7,738 bases of DNA from Pseudomonadota bacterium (GTDB lineage: Bacteria; Pseudomonadota; Alphaproteobacteria; Rhizobiales; Devosiaceae): positions 1 to 7,738 of the forward strand of contig JAEZHZ010000355.1 in NCBI GenBank assembly GCA_023436745.1, read 5' to 3'. How positions within the stretch are numbered: the first letter of the stretch is position 1; the number at the start of each line of letters is the position of its first letter. The notes beneath the pieces are model-generated. The model saw nothing but the letters and a program-made list of their open reading frames with translations. It did not search any database and was not told where the DNA came from. The position numbers and the translations under genes are program-made. Shown piece after piece: positions 1 through 6,571 of this stretch.

Positions 1-1439
1 TGACGGTGCTGACCAGCCCGCTCTATGTCGAGCGCATCCTTAGGGCGATGAACGAGAGCGGCGTGCTGGGCAAGTTCGTGCCGGATTTCGGCAAGATCGT
101 CGCACTCATGCAGTTCAACATGTACCACCACTACACGGTGGACGAGCACCTCATCCGGGCGATCGGGGTGATGGCCGACATCGCCAATGGTGGGCTCAGG
201 AAGGAACTGCCGCTCACCCACGAGCTGTTGCCGCAACTCAACGACACCCGCCTGCTCTATGTCGCGCTGTTCCTCCATGACATCGCCAAGGGCCGGCCGG
301 AAGACCATTCGATCGCAGGCGCGCGTATCGCCCGTCGCCTGTGCCCGCGCTTCGGCCTCACTCCGGCCGAAACGGACACTGTCGCCTGGCTGATCGAGTA
401 CCACCTGTTGATGAGCGAGATCGCGCAGGCCCGCGACATCCAGGATCCGGAAACCGCGAAGGCATTTGCCGACGTCGTTCAGTCACCGCAGCGTCTTGCC
501 CTTCTGATGATCCTCACGGCCTGTGACATCCGAGCGGTTGGTCCGGGAGTGTGGTCGGGATGGAAGGGCTCGCTACTCAGGGCACTGTACTACGCTACGG
601 AGCCGCTGCTGTCGGGTGGACATTCCCAGGTTACCCAGTCCGACCGCATCGGCGCCGCCCGCGAGCAGCTCAGCAGTGCGCTGGCCGATTGGCCATCGGG
701 TGACGTCAGCGCCTATATCGGCCGACACTACGATCACTACTGGCTGCGCGCCGAGCCGGAACTGCAGGTCGAGCATGCCCGGATGATCCGCAACGCCGAT
801 CGGGCGGGCGAGCCCTTCGCCGGCTCCATCCGGGTGAAGTCCTTCGAAGGCATAACGGAAGTCAGCTTCTACATGCCGGACCATCCGCGGCTGCTGTCGC
901 TGATCGCCGGTGCCTGCACCATGCAGGATGCCTCCATCATCGGAGCGCAGATATTCTCGACCCGCGACGGGCGCGCCCTCGACACATTCCGCCTTCGCCG
1001 CAGCTTCACCTCCGATGAGGACGAGAAGGTCCGCGCGACCCGTATAATCGAGACCGTTCGCCAGCTGCTACAGGGCAAGCGGCAGATACTCATCGACCTG
1101 GGCAAGGAGTCGCGGCACAACAAGCGCCTCAAGCCGTTCGCGCTGCCGGCGCAGGTCTCCGTGTCGAACGCGTTGTCGGAGAAGTTCACCGTCATCGAGG
1201 TGTCGGGCCTCGATCGCATGGGGCTGCTCTACGCGCTGACCCATGCCATTTCCGACCTCAGCCTCACCATCGGTTCGGCCCATATCGGGACCTACGGCGA
1301 GAAGGCGGTCGACGTGTTCTACGTCACCGATCTGACTGGCCAGAAGATCATGTCCAAGCCGCGCCAGCGAAAGATCCACGACGCCCTCATGGCTGTGTTC
1401 GAGCCACGCAAGGCGGAGGCAAAGGTGGTGAATGGGTAG
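1..1439 (+). CDS. glnD: [Protein-PII] uridylyltransferase / uridylyl-removing enzyme, C-terminal half (partial)
   Basis: GlnD senses glutamine and adds or removes UMP on the PII proteins, so controlling nitrogen assimilation in the cytoplasm. The reading frame runs in from the left edge, so the true start and the N-terminal nucleotidyltransferase domain lie outside the window; about 478 codons remain of a protein usually near 900. Numbering from the GTG at position 6, residues 1-30 match the linker before the HD domain. The HD domain follows, with HHYTVDEH at 41-48, the HD pair at 91-92, H101, H133 and the TACD motif at 171-174; in the family it removes UMP. Two ACT domains that bind glutamine lie at about 284-360 and 394-467. 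The frame is intact to the stop at 1437-1439. murJ follows after about 96 bases, as in many alphaproteobacteria. The GTG at 6 is internal and should not be taken as the start. Confidence 0.95.
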   Translation, partial: TVLTSPLYVERILRAMNESGVLGKFVPDFGKIVALMQFNMYHHYTVDEHLIRAIGVMADIANGGLRKELPLTHELLPQLNDTRLLYVALFLHDIAKGRPEDHSIAGARIARRLCPRFGLTPAETDTVAWLIEYHLLMSEIAQARDIQDPETAKAFADVVQSPQRLALLMILTACDIRAVGPGVWSGWKGSLLRALYYATEPLLSGGHSQVTQSDRIGAAREQLSSALADWPSGDVSAYIGRHYDHYWLRAEPELQVEHARMIRNADRAGEPFAGSIRVKSFEGITEVSFYMPDHPRLLSLIAGACTMQDASIIGAQIFSTRDGRALDTFRLRRSFTSDEDEKVRATRIIETVRQLLQGKRQILIDLGKESRHNKRLKPFALPAQVSVSNALSEKFTVIEVSGLDRMGLLYALTHAISDLSLTIGSAHIGTYGEKAVDVFYVTDLTGQKIMSKPRQRKIHDALMAVFEPRKAEAKVVNG

Positions 1440-1505
1440 CGGCGCTGCCCAACGCATCCTCCGCTCGCTGAGATCGGCCTGGCGCGCGGGTATGACCGGA
1501 CGTGG

Positions 1506-1528
1506 GCACCAAGGGTGCAGCCAGAGGA
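1506..1528 (+). promoter_or_regulatory. murJ ribosome binding site next to a small hairpin
   Basis: AGAGGA at 1523-1528 sits seven bases before the ATG at 1536 and decides the murJ start. The in-frame GTG at 1515 has no comparable site. A five-base-pair hairpin, GCACC (1506-1510) with GGTGC (1514-1518) and loop AAG, ends four bases upstream of the binding site. No clear promoter is visible in the glnD-murJ gap, so read-through from glnD is likely. Confidence 0.6.
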
Positions 1529-1535
1529 TCTGCCG

Positions 1536-3095
1536 ATGAACCTCTACCGCTCCTTCCTCTCAGTCGGCGGCCTCACTTTGGTGTCGCGCATCGCCGGCTT
1601 CGTTCGCGATGCATTGATGGCGGCGGTTCTCGGCACGGGTCCCGCTGCTGACGCCTTCTTCGCGGCCTTCCGCTTCCCCAACCTGTTCCGACGCCTGTTT
1701 GCGGAAGGGGCGTTCAACACGGCCTTCGTGCCGATGTTCTCGGGCGCGCTCGAGCAGCAGGGCGACGCGGCAGCGCGCGATCTCGCCTCGCGGATCATGG
1801 CCTGGCTGGTGGCGATGCTGGTGATCGTTACCGTGCTTGCGGAAGTCTTCATGCCGCAGATCATGGTGCTGTTCGTACCGGGCTTCGCTGACGATCCGGC
1901 CAAGCTGGAGCTGACCGTGCTGCTGACACGGATCATGTTCCCCTATCTCGCCTGCATGTCGCTGATGGCAGCGTACGGAGCGATGCTCAACTCGCTGGGT
2001 CGATTTTTCGCGGCCGCTTTCGCACCGGTTCTGCTCAACATCGTCAACATCGCGGCGCTGCTGCCCTTGGCCACCTGGTGGGTACAGGACCCGGAAACCG
2101 CGACGATCTGGGTGGCGATTGCCACGATGGCAGGCGGCATTGCGCAACTAGTGCTTGTCTGGAGCGCCATCGAGCGGGCAGGCTTTCGACCCCGTTTCCG
2201 GCTGCCGCGCCCAGATCCGGAAGTCCGGCGGTTCTGGGTGCTTGCCATCCCCGCGATCCTTGCTGGTGGCATAACCCAGATCAACATCTTCGTCGGTACG
2301 ATCATCGCGTCGGGTGCCGACAACGCGATCTCGGTGCTCTCCTACGCCGATCGGCTCTACCAACTGCCGCTTGGTATCATCGGGATCGCCATCGGTACGG
2401 TGCTGCTTCCAGAACTCAGCCGCCACCTGAAGGGCGGCCGTACTGCGGAGGCGGAGCAGACACAGGACCAGTCGCTCCTGCTCGCCATGCTGCTGTCGCT
2501 GCCGGCAGCCGCTGCGCTGATCGCGATGGCCGAACCTATCGTGCGGGTGCTGTTCGAGCGCGGTGCTTTCGACCAGGCGGCCACCACGGCAACAGCCGAG
2601 GCTCTTGTCGCCTTCTCGGCAGGGTTACCCGCCTACGTGCTGATACGCGTGCTGCAACCGGGCTACTTCGCCCGCGAGGATACCGTAACGCCGACCATTT
2701 TCGCCGGCATTTCGGTTCTCGCCAATATCGGACTGTCCCTTTGGCTGTTCCCCAGCCTCCTGCATGTGGGAATTGCCATCGCGACTGCCGCGTCCGCATG
2801 GCTCAACGCCCTTCTGCTCGGAACTGTGCTGGCGTTGCGTGGGCAGTTCCGGGTTTCCGTCGATGCCTGGCGGCGGCACGGGCTGATCATCATCTCGAGC
2901 GGGCTGATGGGAGCGGCTCTTCACCTGCTGTCGCAGCGAGGCGCCCAGCACCTCGCTCCCGGGGTGCCGATCTGGCAGCAGGTTGTGGTGCTTGCCGCTC
3001 TGATTGCCTTTGGGGTGGTGTGTTACTTCACACTTGTGCATTTCAGCGGAGCGCAGCGGCTCGGGCTGCTGTTTCGGCGGCTACGCCGGGGGTGA
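1536..3095 (+). CDS. murJ: Lipid II flippase MurJ (MviN family)
   Basis: MurJ is an inner-membrane protein of the MOP superfamily that flips undecaprenyl-linked lipid II to the periplasm for peptidoglycan synthesis. The product is 519 residues, close to the usual 510-530, and is hydrophobic throughout in the pattern of about 14 membrane helices. With the ATG at 1536 as residue 1, the cavity residues R18, R24, D39 and R52 fall on the same numbers as in E. coli MurJ. The DR pair of the YADRLYQLP segment is at about 272-273, against 269-270 in E. coli. This alignment, with the AGAGGA site upstream, supports 1536 over the GTG at 1515. The C-terminal tail is rich in arginine, as expected for a cytoplasmic end. 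trpS follows after 52 bases. The gene is probably essential, and the frame shows no break. Confidence 0.95.
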   Translation: MNLYRSFLSVGGLTLVSRIAGFVRDALMAAVLGTGPAADAFFAAFRFPNLFRRLFAEGAFNTAFVPMFSGALEQQGDAAARDLASRIMAWLVAMLVIVTVLAEVFMPQIMVLFVPGFADDPAKLELTVLLTRIMFPYLACMSLMAAYGAMLNSLGRFFAAAFAPVLLNIVNIAALLPLATWWVQDPETATIWVAIATMAGGIAQLVLVWSAIERAGFRPRFRLPRPDPEVRRFWVLAIPAILAGGITQINIFVGTIIASGADNAISVLSYADRLYQLPLGIIGIAIGTVLLPELSRHLKGGRTAEAEQTQDQSLLLAMLLSLPAAAALIAMAEPIVRVLFERGAFDQAATTATAEALVAFSAGLPAYVLIRVLQPGYFAREDTVTPTIFAGISVLANIGLSLWLFPSLLHVGIAIATAASAWLNALLLGTVLALRGQFRVSVDAWRRHGLIIISSGLMGAALHLLSQRGAQHLAPGVPIWQQVVVLAALIAFGVVCYFTLVHFSGAQRLGLLFRRLRRG

Positions 3096-3112
3096 CGTCT
3101 GCCCCGCAGGCA

Positions 3113-3118
3113 TATAAA
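3113..3118 (+). promoter_or_regulatory. Possible -10 element before trpS
   Basis: TATAAA matches five of six consensus -10 bases and lies in an AT-rich spot in the 52-base murJ-trpS gap. It would start a transcript near 3125 with a leader of about 23 bases. I see no good -35 hexamer at the right spacing, since the bases there are the end of murJ, so this is weak. Read-through from murJ is an equal possibility. Confidence 0.25.
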
Positions 3119-3147
3119 CAGGCGGCACAGCAGCGAGACTTCCAAGC

Positions 3148-4188
3148 ATGACGTATACTCCCCGCGTATTCTCGGGAATTCAGCCTTCCGGCGATCTTCA
3201 CCTTGGCAATTACCTTGGCGCGATCCGCCGGTTCGTGCCGTTGCAGGAAACGCATGAGACCATCTATTGCGTGGTTGACATGCACGCGATCACCGTTCGG
3301 CAGGAGCCAGATGATCTCCGCCGTGCCACCCGCGAAGTGGCGGCAGCCTTCATTGCCGCCGGCGTTGACCCCAAGCGCTCGATCGTCTTCAACCAGTCCC
3401 AGGTCAGCCAGCACGCCGAACTTGCGTGGGTGCTCAACTGTGTCGCGCGCATGGGCTGGATGGCACGCATGACCCAGTTCAAGGACAAGGCGGGCAAGAA
3501 CAGCGAGAACGTTTCGCTCGGGCTGTTCGCCTACCCGGCACTGATGGCGGCGGATATTCTGCTCTACAAGGCCACGCATGTGCCGGTCGGTGATGACCAG
3601 AAGCAGCACCTCGAGCTGACCCGCGACATCGCCATCAAGTTCAACAACGATTATCGCGACTCGATAGCCGCCGAGAACGTGGCCGAAGAGGACGGTACCT
3701 TCTTCCCGCTCACCGAGCCCCTGATCGCGGGGCCGGCAACCCGCATCATGAGCTTGCGTGACGGCACACGGAAGATGAGCAAGTCGGACCCGTCGGACCA
3801 ATCGCGCATCTCGCTCCTGGACGACGCCGACACGATCGCCAAGAAGATCAAGAAGGCCACGACCGATCCGGCCGAGCTGCCGCACGGTGTCGAGGGCCTG
3901 TCAAACCGGCCCGAGGCAGACAACCTCGTCGGTATCTATGCGGCCTTGAGTGACAGGACCAAGGCCGAGGTGCTGGCGGAGTTCGGCGGCCAGGGATGGG
4001 GCAAGTTCAAGCCGGCCCTGGCAGATCTCGCCGTCGCGCAACTCGCGCCCATGGCCGGTGAGATCCGTCGGCTGATCGACGATTCCGCTACCATCGACGC
4101 GATCCTTCGGGACGGGGCGGAGCGGGCGCGCGCGATTGCCGAGGCAACCATGGTGGACGTCCGCTCGATCGTAGGGTTCATCCGCTAA
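3148..4188 (+). CDS. trpS: Tryptophan--tRNA ligase
   Basis: This cytoplasmic class I aminoacyl-tRNA synthetase charges tRNA-Trp with tryptophan using ATP. The 346-residue product matches the bacterial TrpS length. The class I signatures are in place: the HIGH-type motif HLGN at residues 18-21 after GIQPSGD, and KMSKS at 209-213. Also present are the GDDQ segment at 148-151 and the AADILLY segment (133-139), whose aspartate reads the indole nitrogen in characterised TrpS. The Rossmann fold fills the first two thirds and the C-terminal helices bind the anticodon. The ATG at 3148 gives the normal N-terminus directly before the VFSGIQPSG strand; the ribosome binding site is weak. The stop is 12 bases before the usp start, so the two are probably co-transcribed. 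No sign of a leader peptide or attenuator was seen. Confidence 0.96.
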   Translation: MTYTPRVFSGIQPSGDLHLGNYLGAIRRFVPLQETHETIYCVVDMHAITVRQEPDDLRRATREVAAAFIAAGVDPKRSIVFNQSQVSQHAELAWVLNCVARMGWMARMTQFKDKAGKNSENVSLGLFAYPALMAADILLYKATHVPVGDDQKQHLELTRDIAIKFNNDYRDSIAAENVAEEDGTFFPLTEPLIAGPATRIMSLRDGTRKMSKSDPSDQSRISLLDDADTIAKKIKKATTDPAELPHGVEGLSNRPEADNLVGIYAALSDRTKAEVLAEFGGQGWGKFKPALADLAVAQLAPMAGEIRRLIDDSATIDAILRDGAERARAIAEATMVDVRSIVGFIR

Positions 4189-4200
4189 CCGGAGGTGGCG

Positions 4201-4671
4201 ATGTACGACACCGAGTACAAGCGCAAGTTCCTCGTCGTCATCGACGAGACCGAGGAATGCGAGCGCGCACTGACTTTTGCCGCCTACCGCGTCAAGCGTA
4301 CCGGCGGCACGGTGGTGCTGATGAGCGTGGTCGCAAAGCCCGAGTTCATCGGTCTCGGGGTGGAGGACGTTCTGCGGGCGGAGGCGGTGGAGGAGGCGGA
4401 GCGCAACCTCGATACCCGTCTCGCTCGCATCCGCGACATTGGAGGGGTGCGTGCCGAGACGGTGATCCGCGAGGGCGAGGCCACTTCGGAGATCGAGCGC
4501 TTCATCGGCAAGGACCCCGACATCGCCATTCTGGTGCTCGCGGCATCCACTTCGAACGAGGGACCCGGAGCCCTGGTGACCCACTTCGCTGCGCGTTCGA
4601 ACGCTCTGCCCATCCCGCTCACCATCGTGCCGGGCCGCATGAGCGACGAGGAAGTTATCGCGATCTGCTGA
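4201..4671 (+). CDS. UspA-family universal stress protein, ATP motif apparently degenerate
   Basis: The 156-residue protein has the Usp alpha/beta fold. A first strand FLVVIDETEE (residues 10-19) carries the aspartate typical of the nucleotide pocket. A second strand, VVLMSVV, follows, and the protein ends with LVLAAS and PLTIVPG strands. The start is set by GGAGG at 4191-4195, five bases before the ATG at 4201; the GTG at 4195 overlaps that site and is rejected. The usual C-terminal loop, G-x2-G-x9-G-(S/T), is not evident: the segment after LVLAAS reads NEGPGALVTHFAARSNAL with no GS pair, so ATP binding is doubtful. That last step is inference. The gene follows trpS by 12 bases and is probably in its operon. 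A Usp gene beside trpS and nfuA is, as I recall, common in alphaproteobacteria. Its specific role is unknown. Confidence 0.88.
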   Translation: MYDTEYKRKFLVVIDETEECERALTFAAYRVKRTGGTVVLMSVVAKPEFIGLGVEDVLRAEAVEEAERNLDTRLARIRDIGGVRAETVIREGEATSEIERFIGKDPDIAILVLAASTSNEGPGALVTHFAARSNALPIPLTIVPGRMSDEEVIAIC

Positions 4672-4962
4672 TCAGGCTGCCACTGTCTCGTGGCGGCGCA
4701 GCATCCTGTCGTTGAAGAACGACGCGAGCGGCACGAAGCCGGAGACGAAAGTGGTCGCCCAGTTGCCAAGCGAGAGCCCGCGCCGGGGAAGGCAGACCGC
4801 CATGGCCAGCATGTAGACGATGAAGGCAAAGCCGTGCAGCCCACCGATTGGGGGCACAAGGTACGGATTGTCGAACCAGTATTTCGCGGGCATGGCGACG
4901 AAGAACAGGGCTACGGCCGTAAGTCCCTCGAAAAGGGCAATATACCTGAAGATGCGTATCAT
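4672..4962 (-). CDS. DUF3817 small integral membrane protein
   Basis: The 96-residue protein fits the DUF3817 family, whose function is not known to me. It shows three likely membrane helices, at about residues 7-24, 39-58 and 67-84. Family-typical residues are visible: the E12-G13 pair in the first helix, K27 in the MPAKYW segment after it, and the GGLHG segment at 40-44 opening the second helix. A positive RMLRRH tail follows the third helix. The ATG at 4960-4962 places the first helix normally, but no clear ribosome binding site precedes it. Its stop codon directly abuts that of usp on the other strand, with no intergenic base. Its 5' side shares a 120-base divergent promoter region with nfuA. 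It looks like an inverted insertion in an otherwise co-directional block. Confidence 0.85.
   Translation of the reverse strand: MIRIFRYIALFEGLTAVALFFVAMPAKYWFDNPYLVPPIGGLHGFAFIVYMLAMAVCLPRRGLSLGNWATTFVSGFVPLASFFNDRMLRRHETVAA
4676..4697 (+). terminator. Hairpin just after the usp stop, inside the convergent gene
   Basis: GCTGCCAC (4676-4683) pairs with GTGGCGGC (4690-4697) over a six-base loop, eight pairs including one G.U, starting five bases after the usp stop. The G.U pair favours the + strand transcript, where it could end the operon. There is no T run after it, so termination is not assured. It is built from the last codons of the opposite-strand DUF3817 gene and could be coincidental. 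Confidence 0.35.
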
Positions 4963-5023
4963 GTTATGACGCTAGCGCATGACACTGACGCATCCAACGC
5001 GGCCGAACGTCGCGAGATTGCAC

Positions 5024-5051
5024 TTGCAGTCCGGCACAGGCTCTCTATCTT
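5024..5051 (+). promoter_or_regulatory. Candidate sigma-70-type promoter for nfuA
   Basis: TTGCAG (5024-5029) and TATCTT (5046-5051) are separated by 16 bases and each match four of six consensus positions. A start near 5058 would leave a leader of about 25 bases before the ATG at 5083. The -10 overlaps the left arm of the palindrome at 5049-5065, so a protein bound there would block the promoter. The elements are modest, and other starts are possible in this 120-base divergent region. Confidence 0.35.
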
Positions 5052-5065
5052 AGAAGCGTTCTAAA
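5049..5065. promoter_or_regulatory. ICE-like palindrome, possible iron-responsive operator of nfuA
   Basis: CTTAGAAGCGTTCTAAA contains a perfect inverted repeat TTAGAA-GCG-TTCTAA (5050-5064). The Irr iron-control element of rhizobia has, from memory, the form TTTAGAA-N3-TTCTAAA; only the first base here differs. It overlaps the candidate -10 of nfuA, whose product carries Fe-S clusters, so iron-dependent repression would make sense. Whether this organism has Irr is unknown from the window. A related Fur-family protein or chance remain possible. Confidence 0.5.
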
Positions 5066-5082
5066 CACTGACGGACCGAGCG

Positions 5083-5649
5083 ATGTTCATCCAGACTGAA
5101 GCTACTCCCAACCCGGCAACGCTGAAGTTCCTGCCCGGCCGGGACGTGCTGCCGGGTGAGCCGCGCGATTTCCGCACTCCTGAAGCTGCAGCTGCTTCGC
5201 CCTTGGCGTTGAGCCTGTTCGGCATCGGTGGTGTGACGGGTGTCTTTCTCGGTTCGGATTTCATTTCCGTGACCAAGGACGATACCAACTGGGCTCACAT
5301 CAAGCCTGCTATCCTCGGCGTGATCATGGACCACTTCCTGTCCGGCAAGCCGGTGCTGGGCGAGTCCGCGGGCGACCCCGTCGACTTCAGTGAAGTGGAT
5401 GAGTTCTTCGAGGCAGAAGACACCGAGACTGTCGAAGTGATCAAGGAGCTCCTTGCCACCCGGGTCCGTCCTGCCGTTGCGATGGATGGCGGTGACATCA
5501 TCTTCAAGGGCTTCCGCGAAGGCACCGTGTTCCTCCACATGCAGGGCGCCTGCTCTGGCTGCCCCTCTTCGACCGCTACCCTCAAGAGCGGTATCGAGAA
5601 CCTGCTCCGCCACTTCGTGCCGGGCGTGGAGACCGTTCAGCAGGTCTGA
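5083..5649 (+). CDS. nfuA: NfuA/NifU-like Fe-S cluster carrier
   Basis: The protein accepts and passes on [4Fe-4S] clusters to apo-proteins in the cytoplasm. The 188 residues show the alphaproteobacterial two-domain form. An Nfu N-terminal domain spans about residues 1-87, opening with the typical MFIQTEATPNPATLKF. After an acidic linker comes the NifU-like C-terminal domain (about 117-185) with VAMDGGDI at 132-139 and the cluster-binding cysteines C157 and C160 in GACSGCPSS. The ATG at 5083 gives the standard N-terminus; the ribosome binding site is weak (GGA at 5073-5075). The gene is normally near glnD-murJ-trpS-usp in this group, but here DUF3817 is inserted before it on the other strand, so it needs its own promoter. 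An ICE-like palindrome upstream suggests iron control. A strong hairpin follows the stop. Confidence 0.95.
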   Translation: MFIQTEATPNPATLKFLPGRDVLPGEPRDFRTPEAAAASPLALSLFGIGGVTGVFLGSDFISVTKDDTNWAHIKPAILGVIMDHFLSGKPVLGESAGDPVDFSEVDEFFEAEDTETVEVIKELLATRVRPAVAMDGGDIIFKGFREGTVFLHMQGACSGCPSSTATLKSGIENLLRHFVPGVETVQQV

Positions 5650-5672
5650 GTGTCATCCATCATTGCGTCACC

Positions 5673-5697
5673 AGGGCCCGGAGCGATCCGGGCCCTT
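5673..5697 (+). terminator. Strong GC hairpin after nfuA
   Basis: AGGGCCCGGA (5673-5682) pairs perfectly with TCCGGGCCCT (5687-5696) over the tetraloop GCGA, a stable GNRA type. It starts 24 bases after the nfuA stop. Only a short, mixed T-containing tail (TTAGTGTTG) follows, so it is a plausible but not classical intrinsic terminator; it could also protect the nfuA mRNA 3' end. Confidence 0.7.
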
Positions 5698-5701
5698 AGT
5701 G

Positions 5702-5757
5702 TTGAGCGCGGGGCGTTGCTGTTATGACTGAACGACCATTCCCCTCCTTCTGACAAC
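5702..5757 (+). promoter_or_regulatory. Possible promoter and pyrimidine-rich leader of the amidotransferase gene
   Basis: TTGAGC (5702-5707) and TATGAC (5723-5728) resemble -35 and -10 boxes, but the spacer of 15 bases is short. The leader just before the ATG at 5758 has no purine-rich ribosome binding site. Instead it carries CCTCCTT (5743-5749), which equals the anti-Shine-Dalgarno core itself. Initiation must depend on something else, or be weak. Confidence 0.25.
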
Positions 5758-6465
5758 ATGAAGCTCACCATAATCCAGACCGGGGAAGTGCCGGGTCAGT
5801 TGCGACCCCGGTTCGGCTCGTATCCGCGCATGTTCGAACGCATGTTCGATGCCACTGGCGAGCGCTTCACCTACGAGGTTGTTGCCGCCTCCCATGGAGA
5901 AGCCTTACCGGATCCGTCCACGCTCCGGGGCATAGTGATCACCGGCTCGCCCGCCGGCGTCTACGAGGACCATGCCTGGCTCGATCCCCTGCGTGGGTTC
6001 ATTCGCGAGGCCTACACAGCCAGCACGCCAATGCTCGGAATATGCTTCGGCCACCAGATCATTGCCGATGCATTGGGTGGAGTCGTCACGAAGTCCGAAA
6101 AGGGCTGGGGCATCGGGCGGCATACCTATCGCGTTGTGACGCGACCCGCCTGCATGCTTGATGCGCCCGAGGCATTGTCAGTTGCCTGCTCACACCAGGA
6201 TCAGGTGATCGTACCCCCGCGCGAAGCCAACGTGGTGCTCGCGTCCGAGTTCACGCCCAATGCTGGGCTCTCCTATCGCAACGGCGCTGCGCTGAGTTTC
6301 CAGCCGCACCCGGAGTTCGAAGACGAGTATGCCCAGGCATTGGCGGAAATGCGCAGGGGCCTGGCACCGGATAACGTGGTCGATGACGCTGTGGCATCCC
6401 TCGAGCGGGCCTCGGACAGCCGTTCCCTCGCGTGCTATATCGCTCGCTTCTTTATCGAGCGCTGA
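5758..6465 (+). CDS. Class I glutamine amidotransferase-like protein (GMP synthase glutaminase family)
   Basis: The 235-residue product is a stand-alone class I glutamine amidotransferase domain, which hydrolyses glutamine (or a related amide) through a Cys-His-Glu triad. The nucleophile elbow GICFGHQ places C96. The pair H184 and E186 comes from QPHPEF. The strand IVITGSPAGVYED (59-71) is the family's oxyanion-side loop, and an ACSHQDQV segment (143-150) resembles the substrate region of GMP synthase-like members. The protein starts with MKLTIIQTGEVP, normal for the group, so the ATG at 5758 is well placed despite lacking a ribosome binding site. No synthetase partner domain is present or adjacent, so the substrate is unknown; gamma-glutamyl compounds are one possibility. 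The gene is set apart by the nfuA terminator and converges on the transpeptidase gene. Confidence 0.88.
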   Translation: MKLTIIQTGEVPGQLRPRFGSYPRMFERMFDATGERFTYEVVAASHGEALPDPSTLRGIVITGSPAGVYEDHAWLDPLRGFIREAYTASTPMLGICFGHQIIADALGGVVTKSEKGWGIGRHTYRVVTRPACMLDAPEALSVACSHQDQVIVPPREANVVLASEFTPNAGLSYRNGAALSFQPHPEFEDEYAQALAEMRRGLAPDNVVDDAVASLERASDSRSLACYIARFFIER

Positions 6466-6470
6466 AGGTC

Positions 6471-6564
6471 GTCCGGGCCGGTGTCGCGACAGCAGCTGGT
6501 GTGTCGCTGCGGTGACTACGGTAAAATCCGCAGGGAGCGCCGCTGCCGCGGCATCGGCCCGGAC
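6471..6564. terminator. Long imperfect hairpin between convergent genes
   Basis: The outer arms GTCCGGGCCG (6471-6480) and CGGCCCGGAC (6555-6564) are perfect. Pairing continues inward to 6496/6539 with only two mismatches (6489/6546 and 6494/6541) and two G.U pairs, about 26 positions per arm. Inside, CTGCGG (6507-6512) pairs with CCGCAG (6528-6533). It fills most of the 106-base gap, starting five bases after the amidotransferase stop and ending seven bases from the transpeptidase stop. A two-way terminator is likely, though there is no T run on either side. Confidence 0.6.
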
Positions 6565-6571
6565 GTGAGCC

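Noticed and set aside
1515..1535. GTG at 1515 as the murJ start
   Set aside because: Using the ATG at 1536 aligns R18, R24, D39 and R52 with E. coli MurJ and has a good ribosome binding site.
2078..3151. A 357-codon + strand open frame overlapping murJ
   Set aside because: It is a frame-shifted shadow of murJ, rich in Arg, Ala, Gly and Pro, with no domain. High GC content commonly creates such frames.
3043..3885. A 280-codon - strand open frame opposite trpS
   Set aside because: It lies antisense to a well-conserved trpS and has no domain; its long length follows from GC-biased third positions.
4195..4200. GTG at 4195 as the usp start
   Set aside because: It overlaps the GGAGG ribosome binding site that serves the ATG at 4201.
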